Shown here piece after piece: positions 28,101 through 43,100 of a stretch of DNA of 64,000 nt. Origin of the DNA: Ancistrus triradiatus (taxonomy: Eukaryota; Chordata; Actinopteri; Siluriformes; Loricariidae); assembly GCA_025084515.1 (NCBI GenBank), contig JAJAGP010000334.1, positions 62,001 to 126,000 of the forward strand. Direction: 5' to 3'. The stretch's first letter is position 1, and every line of letters begins with the position of its first letter. Below the pieces are notes generated by a model. The model was not told the DNA's origin, did no database searches, and saw only the letters and a list, made by a program, of their open reading frames with translations. Both the position numbers and the translations under genes were made by a program.

Positions 28101-31100
28101 ACAAACAACACATGCACATCCATCTTACACTCAGCTCCAGCTGCTTACCCCCGTGGTGGAGTTGAGTTCTGCCAGGATGAAGAAGACATATTCCTGGCCC
28201 GACTCCAGAGCGCGGTTATCAAAGCCACCGTGGTCCAGCTGGTCCCCAAGCGTGAAGAATGCGGGCAGGGTGGAAGGAGTGAAGTGGGCAGTGATGTAGG
28301 CACGGCGCAGGTCCACCTGCCTCTGCCGAGGGTCACGTTGCTTCTGGCTAATGTCCTTCAACAGCTGAGAGAGGACAAACCGAGTAAGAACTGCGCAGTG
28401 GAAACAGACATTTGAATACATCCTATAAAGTACAATACCTTTCATCACTGTGTCTCAAATCTCATACTACTGTACTACATAGTACGATAGCCATTGCTGG
28501 TGCACTATTGTGAAACACAATTTAGCATGGTATTCCATACCAGATATGATTTGCAAAACATCACAAACTTTATATCACTGATCACTCAGCTCTCAATGGC
28601 TATTGCCACATTATACAACAGTTAGTTCTGATCTTACAATCTGATTGGTTGAGAAGCGCTCTCACCAAGATGATGACATTTGTGCACGGCTTTTTCACAC
28701 CAAAACGGAATCACCCCACTGACAGGCTTTATGCACACAAACATAAAGCATATCATTATCGCAATTACCCAAATAAATAAATCAATTCTGTCATTTATTT
28801 TTAATTAATTTAATTTCAGTTTTTGTCCTCTTTCTTCCTTTTACCTTAGCTTATTTGCACTTCGTATTTCAAACTAATGTTACTTGGTAGTGTTTTATAA
28901 ACCTTTTGTACCATACTGTGTTAGATCAGGGTATGAAATTGTTCCCGTTGCATAGCAACAACTGACTGGTTGTGGATCTACTTTTTGGTGGAAGGTATTA
29001 TCAGTATTAAAGCCTATTCAGTATGAAATTCAGGGCTTCTTTGATTTATTTTGTTTCTTTATTTTGTTGTAAAAACAGTTTTATGACCTCTGTTGTATGA
29101 TATTATTCATGATACTATGAATAATATCACGGCTGTGATTATCTAGGGCACTCGCCTTTAGATCGTGCATGCGAAACCAATCACATCCATGATGTTATTC
29201 ATGATATCACATTCCCTCTCGGGTTCTGTTGCTTAATTGTGTCACTCCTAAGTTTACGCAAAGCAATTTTTCAGATCACCCATCCCAATAAGGTACTGGA
29301 CTATGGACCACAAGGTCCTGAGTTCAAATCCCACCTCTGCCAGGCTGCCACTGTTGGCTCCTTGAGCAAGACCCTTAATGTTAGGGATCGCTTCCTGGCC
29401 GCTTTTTTCCCCCGATTGTGTTTGAAGAGGACGCAGTGTTTACTAACCACGTCTCTTCACTTCCCTGGGACTGTGCCACGCCCCCGCGACCGTGTTTAAA
29501 CCGCGGTGGAGCTGCACGTGCTTGTGGGAGCTCCGATCGGGTTCTGCACGCTGCGCATGCGCAGACCCGGCGCATATATTGCGCAACGGAGGCACGTCGT
29601 AAGCATGCTTTGAATTAAAGTACGTCACGCTTACGGCGTGCAGTTTAGTTTATTTATTAATCGTATCTTTTATATAGTTTCTTTAGTTATTTATATCTTT
29701 GATTTCATTTGCTTTTACTTATTTATATCATTTCAGTTATAATTTCCAACTGGAGCTAACTGCATTTGAGTCCCAACCCATTTATATTTTTGTTTAATAC
29801 GGTTCGTCATTGTTTTAATATGGCGAACCGTAACACTTAACCCACAATTGCTTGGATTGTAAGACTATCAATCGTAAGTCGCTCTGGATAAGGGCGTCTG
29901 CTAAATGCTGTAAATGTAAATGTAAATTTCCCTCCTCTTCCCTCCCTCCTCCACTTCGCTGCTGATGTCAGAGCAGCAATATGCATGTTGCTAGCATACA
30001 TGAATCTCTTGAATCTTGAATCTCATTCTGTCATAACTCCACAAATCTATCACTGTTCCCCCATCTGCCACTTGGACTTGTGCGTACAGTGTACACATGA
30101 GCTAAAGTTAACACCCGGCGTTATGTCCCCTCACGTTATGTACTGAAGTGAGGTCAGGTTGATAGAACAGGGAGCTCTAACTCTCCCAGTGGCCACTAAC
30201 ACCAGCTCAGCACTTAACTCTGCTGAGTGCCCTCATCACTCCGGTTCAACACACTTGCCCAAACTGAAATTTTCCACCCACTTACCTACACCCATCGGAG
30301 TAATGTCTCCATTCCAGTGTGTGGTGAAGGACTAAATCATTAAGAAGCTACAGGCTGGTGGATTAGTACATTTGCTTTTCCGCTGCCAATTTGTATCCTA
30401 ATCCTTCCCAGAACACTGCCAAGGCACCAGATCTGAGAAAATCCAGCTGGTCTATTCTCAGGTCATAACTATGAGTACAACTTATTCAGGCAGTTATTCA
30501 AGCCTTCCACTGTGGTGTAATTAACGTTCAACATAAAGAGACTCTCAATTCTAAAGTATATAGGACTGACTAATTAGAACAGATTTTTTTTTTTTCTCCA
30601 GTGGATTGAACGAGGCTTTATCTCTAGTGACAGTAATGCCTCAAATGTTACATCACTTTTAATAACAATACTATTATTATTATTTATTTAATGTTGCATC
30701 AGCATCAGTAGCTATTCACTACAGGAGCTCGATACAATTCAGGCACATTCATACTGGCCCAGTTCACCTAATGCATGACTATGGAATGTGGGAGGAAACC
30801 AGAGTACCCGGAGTAAACCCACACAGGCACAGAGAGGACATCCACACAAGTGGAACCCAAGGTCAGGATCAAACCAGGGATTTCTAGAGCTGTAAGGCGA
30901 CCATACCAACCACCACACTGCCCCAACAGTACACTAGATCAGAGGTTTCTTTATACAAACCAACATATTTCAATGCTATTTGAAGCTAACAGGTGGTGGC
31001 ATAATACAGTGACCAAGGATCTACAGATTTTCTATAAAAGTCGTGTTAAATGCAACTGTAAACCTTTTCTGAGCCAGAGAATCCCAAAATACCATATGTA

Positions 31101-34100
31101 AGAAAGTCTGGCAGGCCTATATCCCACACTTTTTTTCACCAAGCAACAAAACACTTAAAGAAAAAAGCCAGTGCACACAGCTAAAGGTAAACAAGATGAA
31201 TTATTTGAGTAAACTGTATTGCTCCTGTGTGTGGTGCAGTAACAGCAATACTGAACTCTGTCTGTTGACTTTTATTCACACCACAGGGAAGGAGAACGGC
31301 GATTTTGCACCAGAATATGTTTGTTCTGTTCATTTTGCCTGTACGTACATGCTATGCTTGTTTTAAAAATCCAGTTGCAATTGATTACAACGTCCAGTCT
31401 GCCTGATTTTACCAGAAGATTAGTAATACTGTACTGTACATTGGGGGGTGGGGGGTGGTCACTCCCTTTCAGGAGATATGATTCGCAAAATAACCCAGTT
31501 TATGGTACAATACAAAAACAGAACATGTAAGCAGGCAGCAATTCGATACAGATTCGTTACTGAGCCGATACGATTCGATTCAGCTCTGGTCCAGGAAGTT
31601 AGATTCAACATGATGTGGCCCAGTTTCAATTTAGTATGGAACACCAATTTCCAAACAATTCTTCACTGACTTTATTTTTCCTGTCTTTTGACTGGTACAT
31701 TAATTCTCTTTCCAAATCTCCTCCCAAAGAAATGTAATGTACTGTGATCATAATATAAATCTCTATTGAACAAGATGTCCGCATATTAACCTTTTGAGAC
31801 CTCATTGCCCTCCTCGGAGCTCTGATTTTCTTATGTATAAAAACTGAGCACCGTCTTTGAACAGGAGGTATTTTTGTTTTTGTGAAATGCTCAAGTGTGT
31901 CTACAAATGAGGACTGAGTTAAGCAGAATGAAGTATAAAGTGTAGCAAATCCAAAACGTCATGTCCTCATGTGGGGACGCGAATTCTCAGGAGGTTAAGG
32001 GTTAAGGCTAACTCGCTCAGCACACTCCATCGTACGTTTTTTTGTTCATAGAGTGCAAGGACAGACGTTGCTAAAAAGCTGTCAGCTTGGCATTGTGTAG
32101 CTAGGTTCCAGCAAAAACATCAAATCCAGCATTCATGGACGCATGCTCTTGCATAAAAAGGTGATTCTTCAATTATGGAAACTTTTACGTCCCCAGGTTA
32201 TAAATCATGTTAGAAATACTTTGTTACAAAAAAAAAAAATTAAGAATATCATTTATTGCATCACCAAAAAAACGTATGCACTAAAATCATTATGATTTCC
32301 ATTTTTAACATGTTTTAAACATCTATACTACCCAACACAGACTTAAAAAATTCTGTGCTTCAATAAAATGATAGAAAGGGATCAATTCATTAGAAATTGA
32401 TTTTTAATACTAACTTACAAAAACACAAAGTATTATTTTTATTCATATCTATACAACCTTTGCAACACTGGACTATCATCGACAACATTTCTGTCATTAC
32501 CACAACAGCCTATGATTTCTGTAGCAAATTATTTGAAGGTAACACTTATTTATGTTGTAACTATGGAAACGGGGGTGCACATATCAGCCGTGAGAGAAGA
32601 CTGACATTTTGAGGCCTCGAAATGTGAGTAATCATGTATTCCTTCTGATCATGGAGTAGGTTTATTCAGAGTCATTACCATTTACGTGTTACTGCAGTAC
32701 TTTACAAAAAAAAAAAAGAAATGCTCAAAATATTTATATTTATTTAAAGTGTATCATACTAGGTGTTGACACATCCATGATCTAGCATCCTTTTTACCTT
32801 TTTACTAACTGAAAATTATCATTACCACAACACCTCACTATGGTGGCGTATTGCTGCCACACGGAATAAAAAATAAATCTTTCAGGATGTCATTGTTACA
32901 AGAAAGTATGTCATAAAAATGACACAATTATATCATATTTACCAGAAAGTATCTAACTGACGGAGGTATTCACGGCTTCTGCAGCATTTGCAACGGAGCA
33001 GTTGATTGTAATGATCAAATTTTATGTTTTGTTTGGCTTAAGTCATCATTGATTCGTTAATGTTGAATTCTCTCGCAGCTGCTCTATGTCCATGCTGTAC
33101 TGCGTGACTGATAGCGCCGAGTTTGAAATCCGCTTCGAAAATGAATGAATGAATGCACGTACCCTAATGCTGAAGCACATACCGTATTACTCCGCTATGC
33201 TGTGCACTACGGTGGCCGTAAGCTTCGTAACTTACCAAGGCCGTGCTAAAACATTTTGACAGATTTATGAGCGCCATGTACCATCTACAATCGGTTCTAG
33301 GTCAGAAGGCTCAACCAGAATGAATTCATACATTAGACGCACCGCATTTTAAGGCGCACTGTTGATTTTTGAGAAAGTTAAAGGATTTTAAGTGCGCCTT
33401 ATGGTCCGAAAAATACGGTAATTGTTCTTGTTGCTGCCTGTACCAATTCAAGTCTAAAAAAAACAGTTTCCTACCTTTTTAAAAGAAAGGTTAAAAAAAA
33501 AATGGAAGTAAACCATTTTCCCTTTGAGTGAACTGCACCTTGTGTTTACAGTAATCGTCAGGTTTGATTTCACTGTTTTTTTTATTGTTTAATTGTTTAT
33601 TATTTTTTATTTTAGTACAAAAATGATTTACTGTATTTGAAATGCAGAAAGGTTAAATTATCGGTTTTTAACATCAGTATCGGCCACAAAAAATAAATTA
33701 TCATATCGGCCCAAGAAATTCAATATCGGTGCATCCATATCTAGAACAGCTCCAATGTTGCCAGATCTCGTGATAGAAAACAACAACCAAGTTCTACAGA
33801 AGTCTATATATTAATTGCATTTAATATTTTAACATTTCAAAACTACTGTAACTTGTAATTTTACATTTTCCTTTTAACTCTAAAGATGTTAAACAAAACC
33901 AAATGGCCAACAAAAAATAAGGCATGAATAAAAGACAAGGTCTTTGACTTGCCATCTCAATTACTGTATAGGAAAAACTTGTCTCTTGTCCTCCTTGTCA
34001 AGTCATCAATTCAAAGTATCAATTGAAGTATCCTCAGAGCCAAGTGCACGTGGGGGGTGTTTCATGGTTACAATCTACAAGAATCTTTTGCAAATATTAA

Positions 34101-37100
34101 TGAAAATACCATCTATGGTGATTTCAGATTTGAACATAAAATTTAAAAGAGTAAAATTTCATTAATTCAATCAACCGCTCCATTGCAAAAACTGCAGAAG
34201 CCACGAATACCTTCATCAGTTAGATATTGCCTAGTAATAATGACACAGTTGTTTTTACAACATACTTTCTTGTAATAATGACATGCTGTAGGTTTTTTAT
34301 TCTGTGTAGCAGCACTACCAACACTTACATTATGAATTATTAATATGTTATTATTTAATTACATACTGACATTCTACATAAGCTCAGTAGTAGCCATCAT
34401 TCAGTCAGCATGCAAACATTATCTTGACATAATTAAAACAAAATTATTACTCATTTTATTTTCAAAAGTTAAGATGGTAAAAAGAGCCCCCAATTGAAGA
34501 ATCACCCATAAAGTAACTGACAGCTACAGTTATTGCCTTTAACCTAGAATTCCTAAATAAAGAGCTCTGAAAGAAACATCTAATACTAGCTTCAGCTCGC
34601 TGTCTCACTGTCTCTCTCTGTCTCACACACACACACACGCACACACACACACACACCAGGGAAATGTATTATCACATGAATCAGTTGGCGACGTCTGTAT
34701 CGGTTTTTAGGCATTTTCGATTTTGATTAGAAATCAACCCTAGGCCCATAAATCAATGCAGCCGTATCGTAGGCAGCTGGACAGATTGACTGATTCAGAT
34801 CAGTTTTTCATTACATCCCTACTGTATACCATATCTGAGAAATTCTAGTCAAAGATTTTTTTTCTGCAATAAGTGTCATATGCTTTATTTCAAATCACCT
34901 TACGGATTTGATATACAGGTTTCTCATGTTCAGCAAACAATTCCCAAGACCGCCATTGATTCAGTGTTAACATTTATTCACAAAGACAGCCTCTACACAG
35001 ATCAGAGCAAATTTCTCCTGGGGGAGATGTTACTAACAGTCATACCTCTTCCAAGTCCATTTCATCTGGGCTCTTCAGATGCCGGTTCACGCCTCTGCCT
35101 CTCTTCAGTGGAACCACCACCACATAGATATTCCTGTGAGCATGGTGAGACAGCACCGTGAGCTGCTCTGTCAAGCCTCTCATTAACTAGGCTTACAGCA
35201 GAGCTATGGAGTTGGCTAATGAATGTTTTCAACACTGAGCTCCCCAAGGAGCTGCTGAAGGTAATGGAATGTTCCAAACCAACGGACAACAAGCCATTGG
35301 CACCTGCAGGTAAATTTACTACTACAGTCAACTTAACAATTTATCAGTGCACAAACCTGTACAGCAAACATTAACCCATGTAGTTTTGCATCCTTTTCAG
35401 GGCCAAGGAATGGGAGTGAGGTGAGATGTGTTTGTGTGTGCCCGAGAAGAAAAGCTGTCCATTCTGGGAGGCTAGGGATGCTCACAGAGATGTGTGTGTG
35501 TTTGTCGCACTGTGATGGGAGCAGTTGTGATTTTTACTCTTCGGCTCATGTTCAGCAGAGAGCAATACCAACTGACTGTGTGTCTGAATTATTAACAAAC
35601 TGAGAAACAGGAGGAGTCCTTCGTGAGTGAATGTGTCGTAAAGGGGAAGTGCGTGGTTGAAAGATGTGAGCTGATGCATGATTCAATATCTGAGTGTGAG
35701 CGTGTCTGTGGTCAGTGTCCTTTCTAAGTCAGATATTCATCAGAGGTAAATCTGTACAATTTATAAAATGGATTCGATATGAAAATGATTCAAACTCACC
35801 TCTGTCTAACACTTTTTGGCCAATGAGCATGGATACAATTTTGACACATCTCCCTGTACTCAATATTCGATTAGTATGGATGGCAGTTGTTGAGGCAATC
35901 ATTTAATACTTATGCACACACATGCACTGATGGCCAAACATATGCGAACCCCCGGTCTAATTAGTGGATTCAGCTACTTCAGCCATGTGCAAACAGGTGC
36001 ATCAAAGCATAAATATAGTTTCTTTAGACAACCATTAGCAGTAGAATGCGTCAAACTAGAGTTCAACATGTCGCTGTAATTGGACATCATCTTTCCAACA
36101 TGTCAGTTCGTCAAATTTCTGCCTTGCTAACTTTGCCCTGGTCAACTGTAAGTGCTTTTTTCGTGAAGTGGAAACATCAAGGAGCAACAACAGCTCAAGC
36201 ATGAAACCTCAGGACACAAAAGCTCTCAGGACAGGACCTTCCGACCAAGTTCCAAAATCCATCTGGAAGCATGATCACACTTTACTGCAGTACTGAGCAA
36301 AAGTCTTAGGCCGCCATTAGATTTGTTGTTTTAGGAATGTATAATGACCGTATATAACATATTAGTGATGATGGGTCCAGAAATTTCAGACTCGGATTCG
36401 TCACTCCATAATACCCTTTTCCACTGATCTTCATTCCAGTCTTTATGAGCTGTAGCATAATTTAGCCTATTCACCCTGTTCCACATCCGAAAAAGATGTC
36501 TTGACTGCTACTTCCTTGAATGCTTTCAAAAATACAATTCAATTCCTGATCAATCTTCTTTGGGTTGATGGCATCCCGTTGAAGCTGCCAGATGCTGTTA
36601 TTGCTCAAGTCTAATAGGACTTATCAGTAAATACATGCCACCGTAGCCTCGAGACGCTGTTTTTTCTGATTTTCCCCCCAGTTTTTTAACACTGCTTACA
36701 AATTTCCTGTATTTTCTGGTTGTACTCTAATAAAGAGGCTGATACATAATTAGATATGGTTATTATACCATTGGTAAAACACTGGTATATCTAAGCTAAT
36801 GGTGGCCTAAGACTTTTGTACAGTACTGTATATGAAAGTCTGATAAACAAATCAATGTTTTACCAGATGCAGGGAGATTACCACCAACACAATGCATAGG
36901 GGCTACTGTAAAGTTTGGTATTAATTTAGGGGGGCAGCTTTTTGATCGTTTAGAATAGAGCAAATCTACAGTAAACAAAAACATGCAAAAGACCCAGCCC
37001 CCACCCAAGGGCTTTCAGAAATTTCAGCTGGTGAATACACAGAGGGTGCTAACTGTATGGAGTGCAACAACTCAACTTCAAGGGTGCCAGCAGAACCATC

Positions 37101-40100
37101 TGGCCTTTACAAATATACCAGGAAATGTACACTGCTGGATTGTACTGGGGAACTGCCTGGACTTTACAGTGGCACCATATAACTCTGTAAACAACAGCCC
37201 TCTATTCACTGGGGGGACTTGTACCAGAGTGGCTCAGTCAGTAGAGCACTGGTTCCCAATTCTGAGCCACAAGCAAAGAGGGATCTGCAGTCTCCAGTGC
37301 ACCTCAGGGCGATGGACAGCTCTGTGGTTGTCACATGACCAGACCAGGGGCATCCCGACTATACAGTAGGCCTCCCATTTGTGGCAACAGCTGGAGTTCT
37401 TTCCTGTTTTAGGATCACAATGCCATTTTCCATGAAGTGAGTTCATTGATAAATAATTTAGGGGGCTGGATGTGAAAGAACTGAACTTGCCTGCATGGAG
37501 TCTTGACCTTAACCCAATTCAACACATTTGGGATCAACTGATGAACACAGAGTGCAAGCCAGGTCACTCAATATCAGGCTTCAACAATTGCCCTTCAGTC
37601 AATGGGTTCCATTAAGTACAGAAAAAAAACAGACTTATCAAAATGTTCTGTGTTAATTGCACATTATATTATATTATATTAAATTATATTACATTATATT
37701 ATATTTTTATATTTAGTTATTTTTTTACTACCGTTATAATCTTATAAATTAGGTAACTTAGTTTAATTCTTACATATAAAATCTAGGCTACCCAAGGAGC
37801 TCGGGTCTCTTAAGTCTTGGTCCTCCCAAGGTTTCTTCCTTATAACAACTAGGGTGTTTTTCCTTGCCACTCTCGCCCCAAGCGTGCTCAATTGGGGCTG
37901 TGAGCCTAGATATTTGTAAAGCTGCTTGGAGACAATGCACCATTGTAAAATGTGCTATGTAAATAAATGTAACTTTGACATTGAATATAGATTCTTTCTC
38001 TCCTCTCACCTCACAGTGGTTCTGGTATCCAGTGGAGGCAGTATGATGGTAATAGTAGTCTCAGTGTCTCGACTGTGGTCGACCTCTGGCCTGTTGATGG
38101 TGATCGGAGGCGAGGTTTTGGCATGGATGCGGTGTCTGAGGCCTCCCAGGTTGCCCTCCGGACTGGTGATTTTAAAATCATAGCTGGTATCAGGCATTAA
38201 ATTGGGGATCACTGCCTTCCTCAATCTCGCATCCACCTCCATCTTCTGACGGTTGTACTCAACCTGAGGAGCAATTAGTAGCACGAAAGACTTTATTTAT
38301 GAAAACGTATAGACAAAACTGTACATTTATAGGCATGTCATCAAGCCTGTTTGTCAAGTAATGCATATATTGATAAAAAGAAGCTGTGATAAATCAAATA
38401 GCTAACCAACTAGCTAAATGATAAACAAATGCTGTGCATAGAGTGGCTTCACTAGTGTTGTACAACTGCTGAAAAATATGCAGATAGAAAATTAGACACT
38501 AAATTCCCACTGGTGTTTACCTGTGACAAATGCTAAAGAATGATATAAGCTATATGGGCTGCTATTATGGGATGGCAGAGGTACGTGTGGGTGTTTCCAG
38601 TGTGAATATTTAATGTATATCCATGCGGATCCATTCTTGTTTATAAGTGGAAATTGTAGTGAGATTTCTATGCCATTTTAGTACGTTTTGGGGCCATAAA
38701 AATGCAACCAATTACTAAACAGAGGTTTCAAATTATATTCTCTAGGGCAATTTAGAAGACAGAATGCTTCACTTAAACACAATTGCCATTTACCATTTTT
38801 AAAGCAACTGCTTCCTCTATTTGTCATCCACTATAATCATGGCTCATGCCATTAAATGACTATTGCTGTTTCTATCCCCTAAAGCTTTTTAACTAGACTA
38901 GACAGATGAAAACTGGTTACAGATGCATAAAAGTAATGTGTAACAAGTAAACAACTCTCCCATTAACATTATTTCAACTTCAACTATAGAACACTTTCTC
39001 ATGAAAAGTACTGATCCAGTGTTTAAAAAAGTGTTCCATGTGCATGCATTCTCTACGGACCTTTTTCTGCACACCCAGAACTTTTATTTCTAGCTCATTT
39101 ATCGCCAACTTGAGACACAACCGGAACAATTACCGTGACAACACCAATAAGCGACTTCACCATTATTGTGGTGCACAACATTGCCACTGTTAAGGGCGAT
39201 TTAAATGCGCTTTAAAAGTCAATTCAGTATGTGTTTCTGAACCATTTTTGGTAATGCATCCCATGGGGAAGATATGCTTCCAATTAGCCCACATTCAATC
39301 CTCATCAGCAGCGAAGTATGCAATATAGGAACAAAGGAGAAGTGCTTAGATTAAGAACTCTGCTCTTTTGACTAATCCTTTATTTGGTTAACCAGCTCAT
39401 GGCTGTTTGCAGAGTAATTACTGACAAAAAGATCCATCAAGCTTTGAAAGACTTTTACATTTCATTTTTGTGACCCAGGGTTGATCCCAACCTCCAGTGC
39501 CTGCTTTCCCCATTCAATTTTGTTTGGAACCAGATCTGAAAAAGTACATCACATACTGGATGTGGAACCCTGGGCTCATAAGTGGCACAACAGAAAACAT
39601 TTGCCCTATCATCTGGAGATCTGTAGTTTTAATCCCTGATGATATCAACGGGTCCAAGACAGCATAATTGAAGCTGCTCTCTGGGTAGGAGGGATTGAAT
39701 TACTGCCTCATTTATGTAAGAAATACTGGCTCTTCTTGGCCACCTAGGAGTTCATATATATGGAAGGTGGCAGTTAGCACCTTCCATCGACTGTTGTTAA
39801 TACATTGTATGGACAGCAGCTCTAAAAGGTTGTTTACAACGGTTAAACTCAGTAAGAGCAGACAACACAAGACAAGACAGCACTTTATTTATCCCTGATG
39901 GAAAATTAAGGTGTTCCAGCAGCACAACACGTATAGTACATGTCAAGGCAGAACAGACAGAGACAGAGACAGACAGAACTGGACAGAAGGTGGCCCAGAT
40001 GCAACCTCATCTCCAGGCAGCCAGGAGTTGACCAGAAACAAACACACGGAATCAGATGGCAACCCTGGTTCATATATTGCCTCTGGCAAGGTAAAGCTTG

Positions 40101-43100
40101 TTGGTGAAATACATGGGCATCTGATTCCACCTGTTCATTCCTGACCTGCACTCCTAGTAGCAGAGCCACTATTTTTAAATCACTACAGATTCCAATCCAA
40201 TTCCATGATATTGTAGGTTTCTTTCATGTGTACCAAATAGGTACAGAAGGAAAGCATTGCCATTGTGTAACAGGACAGTTTTCAGGCTTAATCTGTAATC
40301 TTGGGGGTGGTGGTGGGTGGGGGGTGTTGTCATCCACATTATCCAAAACCATGAACAATCCATCAGTCTCAGTGCAGAACCAGACGTTTGTCAAATGGTC
40401 TTGATGGCTCCAAAACATCGAAATTTTTGTAACTGGTGACAGCAAACCCCATGCTTTCAACCCCATCTTAAACCAAGTAGGTCTACTTTAACTCTTGACA
40501 AATCTAATTCCTTGATCAGGTCATTTACTTTTGGCTATGTTATCAGATGAGGATAACCAGGCATAAAAGGTCCAACATCTGGGTCATGCATTGTGGCATC
40601 TTAATCTGCCTCATCTAGGCTTCATGCCTCTGGTGTATTTGGTACTGGTGAACTGTCAACATCTGGCACTGTTCTCATTACTGAAGGCACACTGGGGTAT
40701 TCATTAGATTCGTTAGATTAACAGAATTAACAGTCTGTCATATGATCCTTCTCTTTTCACCATATGATTGGGACTGTAAATTGACTTCTGACTGCCTCTG
40801 AGCTCTGATGCATATGTTCCACAACAAATCTAAAGAGCCCAGGGTTTGTCTTGGTCCCCAACTTTACATCCACAAGTAGAGAGGTTTTCTTAATTAGTTC
40901 AATCTTGGTGTGTCTTAAGCTTATACTGGCCACAGCTGTACCAGATTGTATCTCAGCTGTTGTGAGACTGATGAGACATTTCTGTTCACTATGTGCATCG
41001 ATGTGTCCTAAAATTGTCTAGAAATGTGAGAAGCATTTATAGCCTGTCCACCGGCACCTAACCTGAGTCATCATGCCCAGTCATACTGTACCTAAGACAA
41101 TTTGCATAGCACCTACATTGAGGGCATGCCCAGGGATGTTTTGACTGACCAAAACATCTTGCTGTCTGGGTAATATACTAGTAGACTTATATAAAATATG
41201 ATGGGAAATAGGCAAACAACTGCACTGCGAATGAAGCTGTCTGTACACATGTACATGCATCGGCAAATATGAGTTATGTAAGAGATGGAATATGATTTGA
41301 ATGCTAGCTTGTGAGCATGTAAGTGGGTGGGAATTAAAAGACCCAATTCAAAGAAGCTAGAACTGGAGCTAGACAGATCGCTAGTGGAAAAGCATAGTTC
41401 TAGTTTTCAGGTGCGTAGTATTCTGGTATTTTGAGCAGTGGAAACAATCCCTAGTTGTGCGAGCAAGTGACATTGTTCTGACACTCACAGTAAAGCGGTA
41501 TGGCGAGCTGCTCTCAGGAAACTCCCACGTCAGTAACACACTTGTCTTCGTAGCCAAATTCACTGAGAAATTCCTTGGCACATCTGTCAAAACACAAGAA
41601 CAAACAACGTCAAATTGCAGCCATTAATCAAATGGTAACTATAAACCTCAGGACAATGCGGAGTGGGAATATTGGAGCTCGGAGATCAGGGCTGTGTGTG
41701 GGCTCCTTCCTGCTGTTCCACTGATCAGCAGGAGGCCGTGCAGGGATTTCTGGGAAACATTGAAGGTGTGAGCATGACGGTAACATTTGGTCGGCTACGC
41801 AGGGCTGCATATGTCACTGTGACAGCGTTCCTGGGAGAACTGGCCTAGATTGCTGTGATCCTCATGATGAGGGGAGATGGTTAAGAAGGACACAGATGAT
41901 GCGTGTGTTGGAAAAAGCCAAGTTCTTGTACCACAAAACATACTGGAGTGGGAATGGGAAGAACATTAAGAAATAATAAAACAAATAAAGAGGAATTGGA
42001 GGAAAAACAACAAAAACCACCTACCAAATCTGACTTACCACCAGATACTCCAACAGACTGACTTCAGCTTCCATCCACTTACCTTTGCAATCAGCATCCA
42101 CATGCCTTACTGACATTTACCTGCATGCTTGAAGTGAAAGCAGGGTGTTTTTAAACAACTCCCAGTACAGTGTTAATCCTGTTGTGCTGCTAAGGGTTGA
42201 AGGTTGAGGGAGACAGTCAAGGAGGTGGAGGTGAATCTCTTATCCATTCTGAAGTGATCTGTTGGATTTCCGTACCTGCATTAAGTGGGTGATTTAGAAG
42301 TGCACCCACATCCAACACGGCTATTAGAGCATCAACCCATGGATGTTTAGCAAATATTCAGTTGGTTCCTGAACTTTTTCCAGTTTGGACACTGGGTCCA
42401 GAGACACTCACGATGTTAGCTCTTCCTGAAACGACAGAGTCGCCAGCATGAAGGATCTTGAGGACCCTAAACTTCTCCACTGCTGCCTTGATATATCCAG
42501 AATGCCAATGGTGGATAGGAAGGAAGCACAGCCCAAACCATGAAGCAGGTCTTTGACATTTAATCTTCAGGTCCAACGAAAAAATTGGGATGTTGCTCTT
42601 TAAACCGTTATACAAGTAGAAGCCCATGTAGGTGGTGTCCAGTTTCTTAGGACAGATGACTCTGTAATGAAGTTAACAAACCATGATGAAGAGTCAAGGA
42701 CTATGAGAAATGGAGAGAGAAAGCAAGAAAATAAGTCAAAGAGAAACTTATGTCAATTAAAGCAGTATGTAATGCTGCCTAAAGAAATATGAAAATAGTA
42801 AAGTGAACTGTGTCGTCATAATGCTGATTTCAGATCAGGGTTTTCAATGTTTTTAGTTTTAATTTAGTTTTAAAATGAAATTAATTTTTGTTTTCCCTTA
42901 ATTAAATTTTTGTTTCACTTTCACTTTAGATTCATATTTAACCTATTATAAATAAACTAAAAGTTTAGACATAAATATGTATGTAATTCTACAGGACCAT
43001 CCTTCATTTATTGGTCATTTTTTTATTTCTATTATAGTTAACAATATAACTTTACTGTTAGTTTGTTTTCATGATAGTCTACAATTTGTTATAGATTAGT

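Noticed and set aside
28640..29230. A second palindromic element from GTTGCATAGCAACAAC and ATTATTCATGATA repeats
   Set aside because: Ends could not be located and the inverted segments are short; kept only as a low-confidence intron note.
42358..42627. An 89-codon minus-strand frame in the large intron, tested as a missing FN3 exon
   Set aside because: Lacks the FN3 tryptophan and tyrosine pattern and has no matching splice sites.
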